64,000 bases of DNA from Variovorax saccharolyticus (GCF_030316765.1 NZ_JASZYT010000002.1:248001-312000); one strand, 5' to 3'; shown: positions 39,273-49,876, numbered from the stretch's first letter. A program made the numbers and translations. Notes: generated by a model not told the origin, from the sequence alone.

Positions 39273-39348
39273 CCATGCGGGTCTTTGAGCGCAACGAATT
39301 TTCGGGCGAATGGTTCGCCGAGTTGAACAAGAGTTTTAGGAGAATGAA

Positions 39349-39462
39349 ATGAGAGTTTCGGCTTCGGTCAAAACCATCTGCCGTAATTGCAAGATCATCC
39401 GCCGCAAGGGTGTGGTGCGTGTGATCTGTACCGACCCGCGCCACAAGCAGCGCCAGGGTTGA
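39349..39462 (+). CDS. rpmJ: 50S ribosomal protein L36
   Basis: A 37-residue zinc-type L36: [20 protein letters not shown], with Cys11, Cys14, Cys27 and His33 as metal ligands. TTTTAGGAG provides a strong ribosome binding site. infA, which lies between secY and rpmJ in many Burkholderiales, is not in the 76-base gap. Confidence 0.97.
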   Translation: MRVSASVKTICRNCKIIRRKGVVRVICTDPRHKQRQG

Positions 39463-39486
39463 TTGTTAGAGATTTAGAGGACGCAC

Positions 39487-39852
39487 ATGGCACGTATTGC
39501 TGGCATCAACATTCCGCCGCACAAGCACGCTGAAATCGGCCTGACCGCCATTTTCGGCATCGGTCGCACTCGCGCACGCAAGATCTGCGAAGCGAGCGGC
39601 ATCGACTATGCGAAGAAGATCAAGGATCTGACCGACGCCGATCTCGAGAAGATCCGCGACCAGATCGCTCTCTTCACCATCGAAGGTGACCTGCGTCGCG
39701 AGACGACGATGAACATCAAGCGCTTGATGGACATCGGCTGCTATCGCGGCTTCCGTCACCGTCGCGGCCTGCCGATGCGCGGCCAGCGCACGCGCACCAA
39801 TGCCCGCACCCGCAAGGGTCCGCGCAAGGCAGCGCAGTCCCTGAAGAAATAA
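39487..39852 (+). CDS. rpsM: 30S ribosomal protein S13
   Basis: A 121-residue S13 of the 30S head. [20 protein letters not shown] and the basic C-terminal [17 protein letters not shown] are diagnostic. First gene of the alpha operon; rpsK follows after nine bases. Confidence 0.98.
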   Translation: MARIAGINIPPHKHAEIGLTAIFGIGRTRARKICEASGIDYAKKIKDLTDADLEKIRDQIALFTIEGDLRRETTMNIKRLMDIGCYRGFRHRRGLPMRGQRTRTNARTRKGPRKAAQSLKK

Positions 39853-39861
39853 GGATAGACC

Positions 39862-40266
39862 ATGGCTAAAGCTCCCGCCAACAACGCGGCGCAACGCGTT
39901 CGCAAGAAGGTCCGCAAGAACGTTGCGGACGGCATTGCACACGTGCACGCCTCGTTCAACAACACGATCATCACGATCACTGACCGCCAGGGCAACGCCC
40001 TGTCGTGGGCATCGTCGGGTGGTCAGGGCTTCAAGGGCTCGCGCAAGTCGACTCCGTTCGCTGCGCAGGTCGCTTCCGAAGTCGCCGGCCGCGCTGCGGT
40101 CGAGCAAGGCATCAAGAACCTCGACGTCGAGATCAAGGGCCCCGGCCCCGGTCGCGAATCGTCGGTGCGCGCCCTGGCTGCGCTCGGCATCCGGATCAAT
40201 TCCATTGCCGACGTGACTCCGGTGCCGCACAACGGCTGCCGTCCTCAGAAGCGCCGTCGCATCTAA
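39862..40266 (+). CDS. rpsK: 30S ribosomal protein S11
   Basis: A 134-residue S11 of the platform, with [20 protein letters not shown] and [18 protein letters not shown]. It is followed by a terminator-like hairpin and a 132-base gap before rpsD. Confidence 0.98.
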   Translation: MAKAPANNAAQRVRKKVRKNVADGIAHVHASFNNTIITITDRQGNALSWASSGGQGFKGSRKSTPFAAQVASEVAGRAAVEQGIKNLDVEIKGPGPGRESSVRALAALGIRINSIADVTPVPHNGCRPQKRRRI

Positions 40267-40280
40267 GGCGACAGCGCCCG

Positions 40281-40314
40281 GCGCAGCCCGCTTCACGGCG
40301 GCTGCGCATTTTTT
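40281..40314 (+). terminator. terminator-like hairpin between rpsK and rpsD
   Basis: GCGCAGCC pairs with GGCTGCGC around an 11-base loop and is followed by ATTTTTT. It lies inside the alpha operon and could attenuate transcription into rpsD-rpoA-rplQ. Confidence 0.6.
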
Positions 40315-40398
40315 GTTTTTGTTGAAGCCCACCGCCGCCGGCACGCCGCCGATGGCTCCCGCAGTTCCGCTGCGGCAGATGACATAGAAGGAAATCAC

Positions 40399-41022
40399 GT
40401 GGCACGCTACCTCGGCCCCAAGGCCAAACTCTCCCGCCGTGAAGGCACCGACCTGTTCCTGAAGAGCGCCCGCCGCTCGATCCAGGACAAGTCGAAGTTC
40501 GACTCCAAGCCCGGCCAGCACGGTCGCACCTCGGGTCAGCGCACCTCCGACTTCGGCCTGCAACTGCGTGAAAAGCAGAAGGTCAAGCGCATGTACGGCG
40601 TGCTCGAGAAGCAGTTCCGCCGCTACTTCGAGGAAGCCGATCGCCGCCGTGGCAACACCGGCGCCAACCTGCTGTTCATCCTCGAATCGCGCCTGGACAA
40701 CGTGGTCTACCGCATGGGCTTTGGCTCGACGCGCGCCGAAGCACGTCAGCTGGTGTCGCACAAGGCGATCACGGTGAACGGCCAGTCGGTCAACATCCCG
40801 TCGTACCTGGTCAAGACCGGCGACGTGATCGCCGTGCGCGACAAGTCGAAGAAGCAGACCCGCGTGGCCGAAGCCCTGCAACTGGCCGCCCAAGTGGGCA
40901 TGCCGGCGTGGGTCGAAGTCAACGCCGACAAGGCCGAAGGCACCTTCAAGAAGGTTCCGGATCGCGACGAATTCGCCGCCGACATCAACGAATCGCTGAT
41001 CGTCGAACTCTATTCCCGCTAA
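40399..41022 (+). CDS. rpsD: 30S ribosomal protein S4
   Basis: A 207-residue S4 with GTG start, a primary assembly protein and, in E. coli, the repressor of the alpha operon. It begins [20 protein letters not shown]; the S4 RNA-binding domain is [20 protein letters not shown] with [20 protein letters not shown]. No N-terminal zinc Cys cluster is present. Confidence 0.98.
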   Translation: MARYLGPKAKLSRREGTDLFLKSARRSIQDKSKFDSKPGQHGRTSGQRTSDFGLQLREKQKVKRMYGVLEKQFRRYFEEADRRRGNTGANLLFILESRLDNVVYRMGFGSTRAEARQLVSHKAITVNGQSVNIPSYLVKTGDVIAVRDKSKKQTRVAEALQLAAQVGMPAWVEVNADKAEGTFKKVPDRDEFAADINESLIVELYSR

Positions 41023-41029
41023 GACGGCA

Positions 41030-41091
41030 ACGGGCTGCTGACGCGGCCCGTACTTTTGAATTTTGTTCCCGCCGGGGCTGCGCCCCGCGGG
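41030..41091 (+). promoter_or_regulatory. two hairpins in the rpsD-rpoA gap
   Basis: ACGGGC/GCCCGT forms a hairpin at 41030-41051 followed by a T-rich run. A second, GC-rich hairpin spans 41068-41091 (CCCGCCGGGGC with GCCCCGCGGG). They may tune expression of rpoA or serve as an S4-responsive leader; the role is inferred only from position. Confidence 0.4.
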
Positions 41092-41145
41092 CGCTTCACC
41101 AGCCTTACCGGTGTAACGAGCCGGGGGTATTGAGAGGAAGTCTGA

Positions 41146-42135
41146 ATGCAAACAACCCTGCTGAAACCCAAGACCATCCAGGTCGAGCAACTCGCGCCCA
41201 ACAAGGCGAAGGTCACGCTCGAGCCGTTCGAGCGCGGCTACGGCCACACGCTCGGCAATGCACTGCGTCGCGTCCTGCTGTCGTCGATGGTCGGCTATTC
41301 GGCCACCGAAGTCACGATCGCCGGCGTGCTGCACGAGTACTCGTCGATCGATGGCGTGCAGGAAGACGTCGTCAACATCCTGTTGAACCTCAAGGGCGTG
41401 GTGTTCAAGCTCCACAACCGCGATGAAGTCACGCTGAGCCTGCGCAAGGACGGCGAAGGCCCGGTCACCGCTTCGGACATCCAGACGCCGCACGACGTCG
41501 AGATCATCAACCCGGACCACGTGATCGCCCATCTGTCGCAAGGCGGCAAGCTGGACATGCAGATCAAGGTCGAGAAGGGCCGCGGCTACGTGCCCGGCAC
41601 GATGCGCCGCTACGCTGACGAGCCGACCAAGTCGATCGGCCGGATCGTGCTGGACGCTTCGTTCTCGCCGGTCAAGCGCGTGAGCTACACGGTCGAAAGC
41701 GCCCGTGTCGAACAGCGTACCGACCTCGACAAGCTGCTGGTCGAGATCGAGACCAACGGTGCGATCACCGCCGAAGACGCGGTCCGCGCCTCGGCCAAGA
41801 TCCTGGTGGAGCAACTGGCTGTGTTCGCTCAGCTCGAAGGTGGCGAACTCGCCGCGTTTGACGCCCCGGCACCGCGCAGCGCCCAGCAGTTCGACCCGAT
41901 CCTGCTGCGCCCGGTCGACGAGCTCGAACTCACGGTGCGTTCGGCCAACTGCCTGAAGGCCGAGAACATCTACTACATCGGTGACCTGATCCAGCGCACC
42001 GAGAACGAGCTGCTCAAGACCCCGAACCTGGGTCGCAAGTCGCTCAACGAAATCAAGGAAGTGCTCGCCTCGCGCGGCCTCACCTTGGGCATGAAGCTCG
42101 AGAGCTGGCCGCCGGCCGGCCTGGATAAGCGATAA
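41146..42135 (+). CDS. rpoA: DNA-directed RNA polymerase subunit alpha
   Basis: A 329-residue alpha subunit. The N-terminal dimerisation domain has [20 protein letters not shown] and [20 protein letters not shown]; the C-terminal domain, which binds UP elements and activators, has [20 protein letters not shown] and [19 protein letters not shown]. It is flanked by rpsD and rplQ as usual. Confidence 0.98.
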   Translation: MQTTLLKPKTIQVEQLAPNKAKVTLEPFERGYGHTLGNALRRVLLSSMVGYSATEVTIAGVLHEYSSIDGVQEDVVNILLNLKGVVFKLHNRDEVTLSLRKDGEGPVTASDIQTPHDVEIINPDHVIAHLSQGGKLDMQIKVEKGRGYVPGTMRRYADEPTKSIGRIVLDASFSPVKRVSYTVESARVEQRTDLDKLLVEIETNGAITAEDAVRASAKILVEQLAVFAQLEGGELAAFDAPAPRSAQQFDPILLRPVDELELTVRSANCLKAENIYYIGDLIQRTENELLKTPNLGRKSLNEIKEVLASRGLTLGMKLESWPPAGLDKR

Positions 42136-42222
42136 TTCGAAGTTGGCCCTGAAGAAGAGGGCCAGTGCACCGGGCAGTACCTGATACGGCTGCCTGTTTT
42201 TATAAAGTAAAGGAAAAGCACC

Positions 42223-42624
42223 ATGCGTCACGGACACGGACTCCGCAAACTCAACCGCACCAGCTCGCACCGCCTCGCGATGCTGCAGAACATGATGAAC
42301 TCGCTCATCGAGCACGAGGCCATCAAGACCACGCTCCCCAAGGCCAAGGAACTGCGCCGCGTCATCGAGCCGATGATCACCCTGGCCAAGAAGCCGACGG
42401 TCGCCAACAAGCGCCTCGCCTTCGACCGCCTGCGCGACCGCGACATGGTCGTCAAGCTGTTCGGCGAACTCGGTCCACGCTATCAGGCACGTCCGGGCGG
42501 CTACACGCGCATCCTGAAAATGGGTTTCCGCGTGGGCGACAACGCGCCGATGGCGCTGGTCGAACTGGTTGACCGTCCCGATGTGTCGGAAGTTGTTGCC
42601 GACGAGCAAAACGCCGAAGAATAG
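42223..42624 (+). CDS. rplQ: 50S ribosomal protein L17
   Basis: A 133-residue L17: [20 protein letters not shown] and [20 protein letters not shown] are diagnostic. It is the last protein gene of the alpha operon; initiator tRNA follows 18 bases later. Confidence 0.98.
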   Translation: MRHGHGLRKLNRTSSHRLAMLQNMMNSLIEHEAIKTTLPKAKELRRVIEPMITLAKKPTVANKRLAFDRLRDRDMVVKLFGELGPRYQARPGGYTRILKMGFRVGDNAPMALVELVDRPDVSEVVADEQNAEE

Positions 42625-42626
42625 TA

Positions 42627-42632
42627 TATAAT
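42627..42632 (+). promoter_or_regulatory. candidate -10 box ahead of tRNA-fMet
   Basis: A perfect TATAAT lies 10 bases before the mature tRNA 5' end, straddling the end of rplQ. No convincing -35 box was found, so an own promoter for the tRNA is only possible. Confidence 0.35.
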
Positions 42633-42642
42633 TCCATCTTGC

Positions 42643-42719
<77 letters not shown>

Positions 42720-42760
42720 AATTCCCGATAACCCCAAGAAGGTTGTCGACGAAGCAAAAA

Positions 42761-42789
42761 AGCCCACTTTCGAGTGGGCTTTTTTGTTT
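42761..42789 (+). terminator. strong intrinsic terminator after tRNA-fMet
   Basis: AGCCCACT pairs perfectly with AGTGGGCT around TTTC... loop (TTCG-like), followed by a run of Ts interrupted by one G. It ends the tRNA, and probably the alpha operon, transcript. Confidence 0.9.
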
Positions 42790-42827
42790 TTGAAATTCCG
42801 GAATCCTCGTTGTCGAGATTCTTTCGA

Positions 42828-42876
42828 AAAACACCGCGGAACCGGTTGGGCCGGCCCGCGCGTGTTGTCGCCCGGG
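42828..42876 (-). repeat. partial type 1 intergenic repeat
   Basis: Read on the minus strand, CAACACGCGCGGGCCGGCCC and AACCGGTTCCGCGGTGTTT match the 3' half of the repeat copies at 51485-51578 and 58245-58336. This copy is shorter and diverged. It sits between the tRNA terminator and the stop of the RidA gene. Confidence 0.6.
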
Positions 42877-43272
42877 TCAGTCCGGGATGACTGCGGTCAC
42901 CTCGATCTCGACCTTGGCCCGCGCCTCGACCAGCCTGGCCACCTGGACGCAGGTCATCGCCGGGAAATTGCGGCCCATGGCCTCCCGGTACACCGGCCCC
43001 AGCTCGCCGAGGCGGCTGTTGTACTCGTCCCGGTCGGTGATGTACCAGGTCATGCGCACCATGTGCTCCGGACCCGCCCCGGCTTCGCGCAGCACCTCGA
43101 CGATATTGCGCAGCGCCTGGCCAGTCTGCGCGATGAAATCGTCGGTCTCGAATTGCTGCTGCGAATTCCAGCCGATCTGTCCGCCGACGAATATCTGGGT
43201 GCCGCGCGCGGCGATGCCGTTGGCATAGCCTTTGGGAGGCAGCCAGCCTGGGGGTTGAAGGTGCTTGATCAT
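42877..43272 (-). CDS. RidA-family enamine/imine deaminase
   Basis: A 131-residue RidA/YjgF-family protein. Conserved sites are GTQIFVGGQIGWN near residues 24-36, TGQALRNIVEVLREAG, and MVRMTWYITDRDEYN, whose Arg binds the substrate carboxylate in RidA. The family hydrolyses reactive enamines or imines to ketones. It is the last gene of the anthranilyl-CoA operon and its start overlaps the ligase stop (ATGA). The pathway forms an amino-cyclohexene intermediate, so a role in removing nitrogen is attractive but unproven. Confidence 0.88.
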   Translation of the reverse strand: MIKHLQPPGWLPPKGYANGIAARGTQIFVGGQIGWNSQQQFETDDFIAQTGQALRNIVEVLREAGAGPEHMVRMTWYITDRDEYNSRLGELGPVYREAMGRNFPAMTCVQVARLVEARAKVEIEVTAVIPD

Positions 43273-44888
43273 GTCATTTGCCTCAATTTGAATCTTTGGA
43301 GTTTTCCGGTCTCGGTGCGCGGCAGGTTCGCCACGAAGGTGATTTCACGTGGGTATTTGTAAGGCGCGATGGTGGCCTTGACGTGCTCCTGCAGCGCCTT
43401 GGTCAGTGCCGCGTCGCCCGTGTGTCCGGGCTTGAGCACGCAGAAGGCCTTGACGATCATGCCGCGCTCGTCGTCGGGCTTGCCGATGACGCCGCATTCG
43501 GCCACTGCCGGATGCTTGAGCAGCGCATCCTCGACTTCCGGGCCGCCGACGTTGTAGCCGGCCGTGACGATCATGTCGTCGGCGCGCGACTGGTAGAAGA
43601 AATAGCCGTCCTCATCCTCGACGAAGGCGTCGCCGGGGTAGTTCCAGCCGTTGCGCACGTAGTCGGCCTGCCTCGGATCGTCGAGGTAGCGGCAGCCGAC
43701 CGGCCCGATGATCGCCAGCTTGCCGACCGTGCCGCGCGGCACCTCGTTGCCCTCTTCGTCGACGATCTTCGCCGTGAAGCCGGGCACCGCCTTGCCGACC
43801 GCGCCGCGCCGCACTTCGTCACCGGCGGCCGAGATGTAGATGTGGAAGACCTCGGTGCCGCCGATGCCGTCGACCATCTCGAGTCCGGTCGCCTGCTTCC
43901 AGAGCTGCCGTGTGGCGTCGGGCAGTGCTTCGCCGGCGCTCACGCTGATGCGCAGGCTCGGCACGCCGGCGGCCTTCGCGAAAGGCGCCATCTGCCGGTA
44001 GAAGGTGGGCGCCGTGTAGCAGAGGGTGGCGCCGATGTCGCGGATCACCTGGACCATGGTCTCGGGCGTGTAGGGCTTGTCGTGGAAGTACACCGAGGCG
44101 CCGGCCCACATCGGAAACACCAGCAGGCCGCCGAGCCCGAAGGTGAAGGCCAGTGGCGGCGAGCCGATGACGATGTCTTCGCTGCGCGCCTTGAGCACGT
44201 GGCGCGGCCAGGTCTGGCACATCGCGAGCACGTCGCGGTGGGTGGTGACCGGGGCCTTGGGCTTGCCGGTGGTGCCGGAGGTGAAGGCCAGCAGGGCGAT
44301 GTCGTCGGCGGCCGTGGGGCAGGCCTGGAAGACGCCGCTCTTCGAGGCGGCCCGGGCGGTGAGCGAATCGGGCGCGTCGAGCTGATTGAAGGCGACGATG
44401 GTGCGCAGCACCGGATGGGCCTGCTGCGCGGCCTGCAGCTCGTCGAGCAGCTTGCCTTCGCACAGCGCCACCGTGGGTTGCGCCTTGTCGATGATCTCGC
44501 CGAGCTCCTTGGCCCGCAGCAGCGGCATCGTGGCGACCGCGATCAGGCCGGCCTTGACCACCGCCAGCCAGGCCAGCGCCATCGCGATCGAGTTGCCGCC
44601 GCGCAGCAGGACGCGGTTGCCCGGCACCAGGCGCAGGTCCTCGGTCAGCACCTGGGCGATGCGATTGACCTCGACGGCAGCTTCGGCATAGCTGAGCGTG
44701 CGACCGGGGGAGCGCAGCATCGGCTTGTCCGCGAAGCCCTTGGCGGCCGCCTTGTCGAGCAGTTCCTCGACCAGGTTCAGCTGGTCGGGCAGCTGCAGCT
44801 CGGGCAGCTCGTAGCGGAAGATCGGCAGCTGGTCCGACGGCGGCAGGCGGTCGTGCACGTAGCGATCGGTTTGTGCACTGGGGCTCAT
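43269..44888 (-). CDS. 2-aminobenzoate/benzoate-type CoA ligase
   Basis: A 539-residue AMP-forming acyl-CoA synthetase. The P-loop reads [20 protein letters not shown]; Ala after PK, instead of the usual Gly, is typical of benzoate- and 2-aminobenzoate-CoA ligases. [20 protein letters not shown], the hinge region [20 protein letters not shown] and the catalytic Lys near the C terminus ([11 protein letters not shown]) are present. With the monooxygenase/reductase fusion upstream, anthranilate is the most likely substrate. Overlaps by four bases with both neighbours. Confidence 0.88.
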   Translation of the reverse strand: MSPSAQTDRYVHDRLPPSDQLPIFRYELPELQLPDQLNLVEELLDKAAAKGFADKPMLRSPGRTLSYAEAAVEVNRIAQVLTEDLRLVPGNRVLLRGGNSIAMALAWLAVVKAGLIAVATMPLLRAKELGEIIDKAQPTVALCEGKLLDELQAAQQAHPVLRTIVAFNQLDAPDSLTARAASKSGVFQACPTAADDIALLAFTSGTTGKPKAPVTTHRDVLAMCQTWPRHVLKARSEDIVIGSPPLAFTFGLGGLLVFPMWAGASVYFHDKPYTPETMVQVIRDIGATLCYTAPTFYRQMAPFAKAAGVPSLRISVSAGEALPDATRQLWKQATGLEMVDGIGGTEVFHIYISAAGDEVRRGAVGKAVPGFTAKIVDEEGNEVPRGTVGKLAIIGPVGCRYLDDPRQADYVRNGWNYPGDAFVEDEDGYFFYQSRADDMIVTAGYNVGGPEVEDALLKHPAVAECGVIGKPDDERGMIVKAFCVLKPGHTGDAALTKALQEHVKATIAPYKYPREITFVANLPRTETGKLQRFKLRQMT

Positions 44889-46078
44889 GGATTCCTCAGC
44901 ACGGCCTTGCCGATGATCAGTTGCTGGACTTCGGTCGCACCCTCGTAGATGCGCAGCGAGCGGATGTCGCGGTAGAGGCTCTCGACCTTGGTTCCGACCT
45001 TCACGCCCAGGCCGCCGTGCATCTGCAGCGCCATGTCGATCACGCGGCTGGCGTTTTCGGTGGCGCACATCTTCGCCATCGCGGCGGCGGCGGTCAGGTC
45101 GCCGACGGCAGGTGCCCCACGGCGCTCGCTGTCGTCGCGCATCCACGCCGCACGGTAGGTCAGCAGCGCGGCGCTGTCGATCAGCGCCGCCATCTCGCCG
45201 AGCTTGGCTTGCGTGAGCTGGAAGTCGGCCAGCGTGTGGCCGAACATCTTGCGTTTCTGGGCATGCTGGATGGCTTCCGACAGCGCGCGCCGCGCCATGC
45301 CGAGCGCGGCACCGGCGACCGAGGCGCGAAAGATGTCGAGCGTGCGCATCGCCAGCTTGAAGCCGCCGTTGAGCTCGCCGAGCTGGGCCGTGCGCGGCAC
45401 CGTGCAGCCGTCGAAGCGCAGGGTGGCGAGCGGGTGCGGCGCCATCACGTCGATGTGGGCCGAGCTGTCGAGGCCGGGCGTCTTCGCATCGACGATGAAG
45501 GCCGTGATGCCGCGCGAGCCGGCGTTCGGATCGGTCTTGGCGAAGACGCAGTAGAAGTCGGCGATGCCGCCGTTGCTGATCCAGGTCTTCTCGCCCGTGA
45601 GGCGCCAGCCGTCGGCGGTGGCTTCGGCCCGCATCGCCATCGCGCCGACGTCGGAGCCGGCCTCGGGCTCGCTGAGCGCGAAGGCCGCGATCTTGTCGCC
45701 GCGTCCGACCGGCGCCAGGTACTCGGCGTGCTGCGCGGCGCTGCCGGCGAGCGTGATCGCGCCGCTGCCCAGCCCCTGCATCGCGAAGGCGAAATCGGCC
45801 AGCGGCGAGTGGAAGGCGAGCGTCTCGCGCAGCAGCACCAGGGCCCGCGAGTCGAGCCGCTCGAGGGCGCCGCCGGAAGAGGCCGGCACGCAGTAGCGCA
45901 GCCAGCCGCCGTCGCCGAGGCGTCGTACCCAGTCTCGGCAGGCGGCACGGTCGTCGCGCTCGTCCACCGATTGCGCTGCCGCCCAGGGCAGCAGCTCGCG
46001 CGCGAGGGCGCGGTGCGGGTCATCGAAGAAGGGCAGCGCGAGATGCGCCGTCGAAGGATCTACAGCGGATGCGGCCAT
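44885..46078 (-). CDS. acyl-CoA dehydrogenase
   Basis: A 397-residue FAD enzyme oxidising an acyl- or alicyclic-CoA. FAD-site sequences are [20 protein letters not shown] and [20 protein letters not shown]; the C-terminal signature is [20 protein letters not shown] and [15 protein letters not shown], with the usual catalytic Glu. The N terminus is longer and less conserved than in typical members. In the anthranilyl-CoA pathway such an enzyme would act on the ring after reduction. ATGA overlap with the ligase gene. Confidence 0.9.
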   Translation of the reverse strand: MAASAVDPSTAHLALPFFDDPHRALARELLPWAAAQSVDERDDRAACRDWVRRLGDGGWLRYCVPASSGGALERLDSRALVLLRETLAFHSPLADFAFAMQGLGSGAITLAGSAAQHAEYLAPVGRGDKIAAFALSEPEAGSDVGAMAMRAEATADGWRLTGEKTWISNGGIADFYCVFAKTDPNAGSRGITAFIVDAKTPGLDSSAHIDVMAPHPLATLRFDGCTVPRTAQLGELNGGFKLAMRTLDIFRASVAGAALGMARRALSEAIQHAQKRKMFGHTLADFQLTQAKLGEMAALIDSAALLTYRAAWMRDDSERRGAPAVGDLTAAAAMAKMCATENASRVIDMALQMHGGLGVKVGTKVESLYRDIRSLRIYEGATEVQQLIIGKAVLRNP

Positions 46079-46083
46079 CTCGA

Positions 46084-46938
46084 TCAGTCTCCCTGGAAGG
46101 CGGGCTTGCGCTTGGCCGAGAAGGCCTCGTAGGCGCGCTTGAAGTCTTCGGTCTGCATGCAGATCGCCTGGGCCTGGGCTTCGGCCTCGATCGCCTGGTC
46201 GATGGTCATCGACCATTCCTGCGACAGCATGGTCTTGGTCATGCCGTGGGCGAAGCTCGGGCCTTCGGCCAGATCGCGGGCGACCGCGGTGGCGGCGGCG
46301 AGCAGGGCGTCGCTGTCGTGCAGGGCGTTGAAGAAGCCCCAGGCCTGGCCCTCCTGTGCGGTCATGGCGCGGCCGGTGAACAGCAGCTCGGAGGCGCGGC
46401 CCTGGCCGATCACACGCGGCAGCAGGGCGCAGGCGCCCATGTCGGCGCCGGCCAGCCCGACCCGCGTGAACAGGAAGGCGGTCTTGGTCGCCGGCGAACC
46501 GTAGCGCAGGTCGCAGGCCAGCGCGATCATGGCGCCGGCGCCGGCGCAGACGCCGTCGATGGCGCCGACGATCGGCTGCGGGCAATGGCGGATCGCTTTC
46601 ACGAGGTCGCCGGTCATGCGCGTGAACTCGAGCAGTTCGGGCATCGTCATGCGGGTCAGCGGGCCGATGATCTCGTGGACGTCGCCGCCCGAGCAGAAAT
46701 TGCCGCCCGCGCCCGTGACCACGATCGCCTTGACGTCGGTGGCGTAGTTCAGCGCCCGGAACAGGTCGCGCAGCTCGCCGTAGGAGTCGAAGGTGAGCGG
46801 GTTCTTGCGCTCCGGGCGGTTCAGCGTGATGGTGCCGACGCCGGCCTCGAAGGCCCACGAGAAATGCTCGGCCTGGTAGCCGGCCTTGGGTTCGAACTGT
46901 GCGCGCATGGGACTTGCCGCGCCGATGTAGTGCTTCAT
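46084..46938 (-). CDS. enoyl-CoA hydratase/isomerase family protein
   Basis: A 284-residue crotonase-fold protein. The oxyanion-hole segments are [18 protein letters not shown] and [20 protein letters not shown]. The first catalytic Glu position of classical hydratases is in the region [20 protein letters not shown], where Asp replaces the usual Glu, so the reaction may be ring hydration or cleavage rather than ordinary beta-oxidation. The gene overlaps the MarR regulator stop and precedes the dehydrogenase by five bases. Confidence 0.88.
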   Translation of the reverse strand: MKHYIGAASPMRAQFEPKAGYQAEHFSWAFEAGVGTITLNRPERKNPLTFDSYGELRDLFRALNYATDVKAIVVTGAGGNFCSGGDVHEIIGPLTRMTMPELLEFTRMTGDLVKAIRHCPQPIVGAIDGVCAGAGAMIALACDLRYGSPATKTAFLFTRVGLAGADMGACALLPRVIGQGRASELLFTGRAMTAQEGQAWGFFNALHDSDALLAAATAVARDLAEGPSFAHGMTKTMLSQEWSMTIDQAIEAEAQAQAICMQTEDFKRAYEAFSAKRKPAFQGD

Positions 46939-47417
46939 AGGGCCTCCGCCATTTGTTGATGCGAGTGCTGCTTGACCTTGCCGAGCAGCTTGTGGAGCTG
47001 GTTGATTTCTTTCGGGCTCAGCGACGCGAAGGCGTCGCAGATCCAGGCTTCGTGCTGTTGCGCCATGTCGTTGAAGAGCTTGCGGCCGCGCGCCGTGAGG
47101 CGCACCCGCCAGGCACGGCGGTCGCCGGCCACATCGACGCGCTCGACCAGCCCTTCGGTGACCAGCTGGTCGGTGATGCCGGTGACGTTGCCGCCCGTTA
47201 CCATCATGCGGCGCGACAGCTCGTTCATCTTGAGCCCCTCGGGCGCGCGCTCGAGCTGCGACATCAGGTCGAAGCGCGGCAGCGTGGTGGCGAACTGCTC
47301 GCGCAGCTCGTTGCGCACCTGCTTCTCGATCAGCTGGGTGCAGGTCAGCAGGCGCAGCCAGAGCCGGAGCTCGTCCGGGTGCTCGCTGTGGGCGCGTGCC
47401 TCCATGTCCATGGTCAT
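46935..47417 (-). CDS. MarR-family transcriptional regulator of the anthranilyl-CoA operon
   Basis: A 160-residue winged-helix repressor. The HTH lies about residues 55-100 ([20 protein letters not shown] with [14 protein letters not shown]), and the wing contains [17 protein letters not shown]. MarR proteins beside aryl-CoA pathways often respond to the CoA thioester. It is encoded inside the operon, overlapping both neighbours by four bases, so it probably controls its own expression through the palindrome at 49781-49794. Confidence 0.9.
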   Translation of the reverse strand: MTMDMEARAHSEHPDELRLWLRLLTCTQLIEKQVRNELREQFATTLPRFDLMSQLERAPEGLKMNELSRRMMVTGGNVTGITDQLVTEGLVERVDVAGDRRAWRVRLTARGRKLFNDMAQQHEAWICDAFASLSPKEINQLHKLLGKVKQHSHQQMAEAL

Positions 47418-49771
47418 TGCTCCTCTTCGGCGGCGCGCGGCGCGGCCGCCAGCGCCGCTGCGAGTTGCTGCTGCTTGGCGATCTCGCGGTACATCTGGTC
47501 GCGGCCGCTCAGGTACTGCTTGGGCCAGTCGACCTCGCGGCTTTGCAGCTTGGCGGCCTCGTGCAAGGTCCAGGCCGGATCGGCCAGGTGCGGCCGGGCG
47601 ATCGCGCAGAGGTCGGCGCGGCCGGCCGCGATGATGCTGTTGGCCTGGTCGGCGTCGGTGATGGCGCCGACCGCGATGGTCGAGATGCCGACCTCGTTGC
47701 GGATCCGGTCGGCGAAAGGCGTCTGGTACATGCGGCCATACACCGGCTTGGCGGCGCGCGTGGTCTGGCCCGAGGAGACGTCGATGAAGTCGGCGCCAGC
47801 TTCCTTGAAGGCGCGCGCCATTTCCACCGCGTCGGCGTCGGTGTTGCCGCCCGGCGCCCAGTCGTGGGCCGAGATGCGCACGCTCATCGGGCGCTCGGCC
47901 GGCCAGGCGGCGCGCATCGCGCGGAACACCTCGAGCGGGTAGCGCAGGCGGTTTTCGACACTGCCGCCGTAGTCGTCGGTGCGAAGGTTGGTCAGCGGGC
48001 TCAGGAAGGCCGACAGCAGGTAGCCGTGGGCGCAGTGCAGCTCGAGCCAGTCGAAGCCGATCTCGGCGGCGCGGCGGGTGGAGGCGACGAACTGGTCGCG
48101 CATCAGGTCCATCTGCTCGCGGGTCATGGCCGCCGGCAGCTGGTTCTGCTCGCCATAGGCCAGCGCGCTGGCCGACAGCAGCGGCCAGTTGCCGCTGGCG
48201 AGCGGCTCGTCGGTGCCTTCCCAGCCGACCTGGGTCGAGCCCTTGGGGCCGCTGTGGCCGAGCTGCATGCCGATCTTCGCGCTCGACTGCACATGGACGA
48301 AGTCGACGATGCGCTGGAAGGCGGCCTGTTGCGTGTCGTTGTAGAGCCCGGTGCAGGCCGGTGTGATGCGGCCCTCGGGCGTCGGGCTGGTCATCTCGAC
48401 CATCACCATCGCGGCGCCGCCCAGTGCGCGCGCGCCCAGGTGCACCAGCAGGAAGTCCTGCGGCACGCCGTCGACCGCGCTGTAGGTGGCCATCGGCGAG
48501 ACGAGGATGCGGTTCTTGAGCTCGAGGCCGCGCACCTTGAGCGGCATCAGCATCGGTGCGACCGGCTTGCCGCCCGACAGCCACTGCTCGTAGCCGCCCA
48601 GCCACTGCGTGTCGCGCAGCCGCAGGTTCTCGTGGCTGATGCGCTGCGAGCGCGTGAGCAGCGAATAGGCGAACTGCTCGATCTCCATGCCGGTGTAGCG
48701 CGGCACGTTCTCGAACCATTCGGTGGAGTTGCGCGCCGCGTTCTGGATCTTCAGCACCTCGACGCTGCGGCGGGCCTCGTAGGCCTCGAGCACGGGGTCG
48801 ATGTCGCCGCCGCTTTCGAACTCGTTCGCCAGGTCGATCGCGTCTTCGAGCGCCAGCTTGGTGCCGGAGCCGATCGAGAAGTGCGCGGTGTGGGCGGCGT
48901 CGCCCATCAGCACCACCGGCACCGTGCGGCCGTCGACCTCGACGCGGTGCGTCCAGTGGTTGCAGACCACGCGCGGGAAGCGGATCCAGTTGGCCGAACC
49001 GCGCAGGTGGGTGGCGTTGCTGATCAGCGTGTGGCCGCCCAGGTACTTGGCGAACAGCTTCTCGCAGAAGGCGATGGCCTCGGGCTGTTCCATCTTGTCG
49101 AGCCCGTGCGCCTCCCAGACCGCCTCGGGCGTCTCGACGATGAAGGTCGAGGTCTTGTCGTCGAACTGGTAGGCGTGAGCCTGGAACCAGCCGTGCTCGG
49201 TCTGTTCGAAGGCGAAGGTGAAGGCGTCGAAGGTCTGGTGGGTGCCGAGCCAGACGAAGCGGCACTTGCGCAGGTCGATGTCGGGCTGGTAGACCTCGGC
49301 GTAGCGCTGGCGGATGCGGCTGTTGAGGCCGTCGCTGGCGATCACGAGGTCGGCCTTGTATTGCGCCGCCAGGGCCTGGTCGTCGGTGGCGTCGGTCTCG
49401 AACACCAGGTTGACGCCGAGCTCGAGGCAGCGCTCCTGCAGGATGTTGAGCAGCCGCTTGCGGCCGATGCCGCAGAAGCCGTGGCCGCCCGAGCGCACCT
49501 GCCGGCCCTTGAAGAACACCTGGATGTCGTCCCAGTGATGGAACTCGTTGCCGATCAGCTTGGCGGTGGGCGCGTCGGCGGCGGCCAGGTTGGCCAGCGT
49601 CTGGTCGCTCAGCACCACGCCCCAGCCGAAGGTGTCGAACGGGCGGTTTCGCTCGATCACCGTGATCTCCAGAGAAGGCTGGCGGGCCTTCATCAGCAGC
49701 GCGAAGTAGAGCCCGGCAGGGCCACCGCCGATGCACAGCACGCGGCGAAGATTCGGAGTGAAGCTATTCAT
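47414..49771 (-). CDS. 2-aminobenzoyl-CoA monooxygenase/reductase-type fusion
   Basis: A 785-residue bifunctional flavoenzyme. Residues 1 to about 390 are a salicylate-hydroxylase-type monooxygenase (GGGPAG at 15-20; [20 protein letters not shown] near 295). From about 405 it is an old yellow enzyme domain ([39 protein letters not shown] near 577; [19 protein letters not shown]). This fusion is known from 2-aminobenzoyl-CoA monooxygenase/reductase of Azoarcus, which hydroxylates and then reduces the ring of anthranilyl-CoA; annotation as salicylyl-CoA 5-hydroxylase is also common. First gene of the operon. Confidence 0.92.
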   Translation of the reverse strand: MNSFTPNLRRVLCIGGGPAGLYFALLMKARQPSLEITVIERNRPFDTFGWGVVLSDQTLANLAAADAPTAKLIGNEFHHWDDIQVFFKGRQVRSGGHGFCGIGRKRLLNILQERCLELGVNLVFETDATDDQALAAQYKADLVIASDGLNSRIRQRYAEVYQPDIDLRKCRFVWLGTHQTFDAFTFAFEQTEHGWFQAHAYQFDDKTSTFIVETPEAVWEAHGLDKMEQPEAIAFCEKLFAKYLGGHTLISNATHLRGSANWIRFPRVVCNHWTHRVEVDGRTVPVVLMGDAAHTAHFSIGSGTKLALEDAIDLANEFESGGDIDPVLEAYEARRSVEVLKIQNAARNSTEWFENVPRYTGMEIEQFAYSLLTRSQRISHENLRLRDTQWLGGYEQWLSGGKPVAPMLMPLKVRGLELKNRILVSPMATYSAVDGVPQDFLLVHLGARALGGAAMVMVEMTSPTPEGRITPACTGLYNDTQQAAFQRIVDFVHVQSSAKIGMQLGHSGPKGSTQVGWEGTDEPLASGNWPLLSASALAYGEQNQLPAAMTREQMDLMRDQFVASTRRAAEIGFDWLELHCAHGYLLSAFLSPLTNLRTDDYGGSVENRLRYPLEVFRAMRAAWPAERPMSVRISAHDWAPGGNTDADAVEMARAFKEAGADFIDVSSGQTTRAAKPVYGRMYQTPFADRIRNEVGISTIAVGAITDADQANSIIAAGRADLCAIARPHLADPAWTLHEAAKLQSREVDWPKQYLSGRDQMYREIAKQQQLAAALAAAPRAAEEEQ

Positions 49772-49780
49772 GGATAAATA

Positions 49781-49794
49781 GTTTAGACATAAAC
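49781..49794. promoter_or_regulatory. MarR-type operator candidate upstream of the anthranilyl-CoA operon
   Basis: GTTTAGACATAAAC has perfect five-base arms (GTTTA/TAAAC) around GACA, ten bases before the start of the fusion gene, in an AT-rich patch unlike the rest of the region. MarR-family sites of aryl-CoA clusters have this size and composition. Confidence 0.55.
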
Positions 49795-49876
49795 AATCTC
49801 GTGTCAACCATGGGAAGCCCGAAGTTCCATGCCCCTGTGGTTGACGGGGCCGTTTCCGCTGGCAAGAATGTTCTGC

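Noticed and set aside
39276-39326. Short ORF between secY and rpmJ as an infA remnant
   Set aside because: Its 16 residues have no IF1 similarity.
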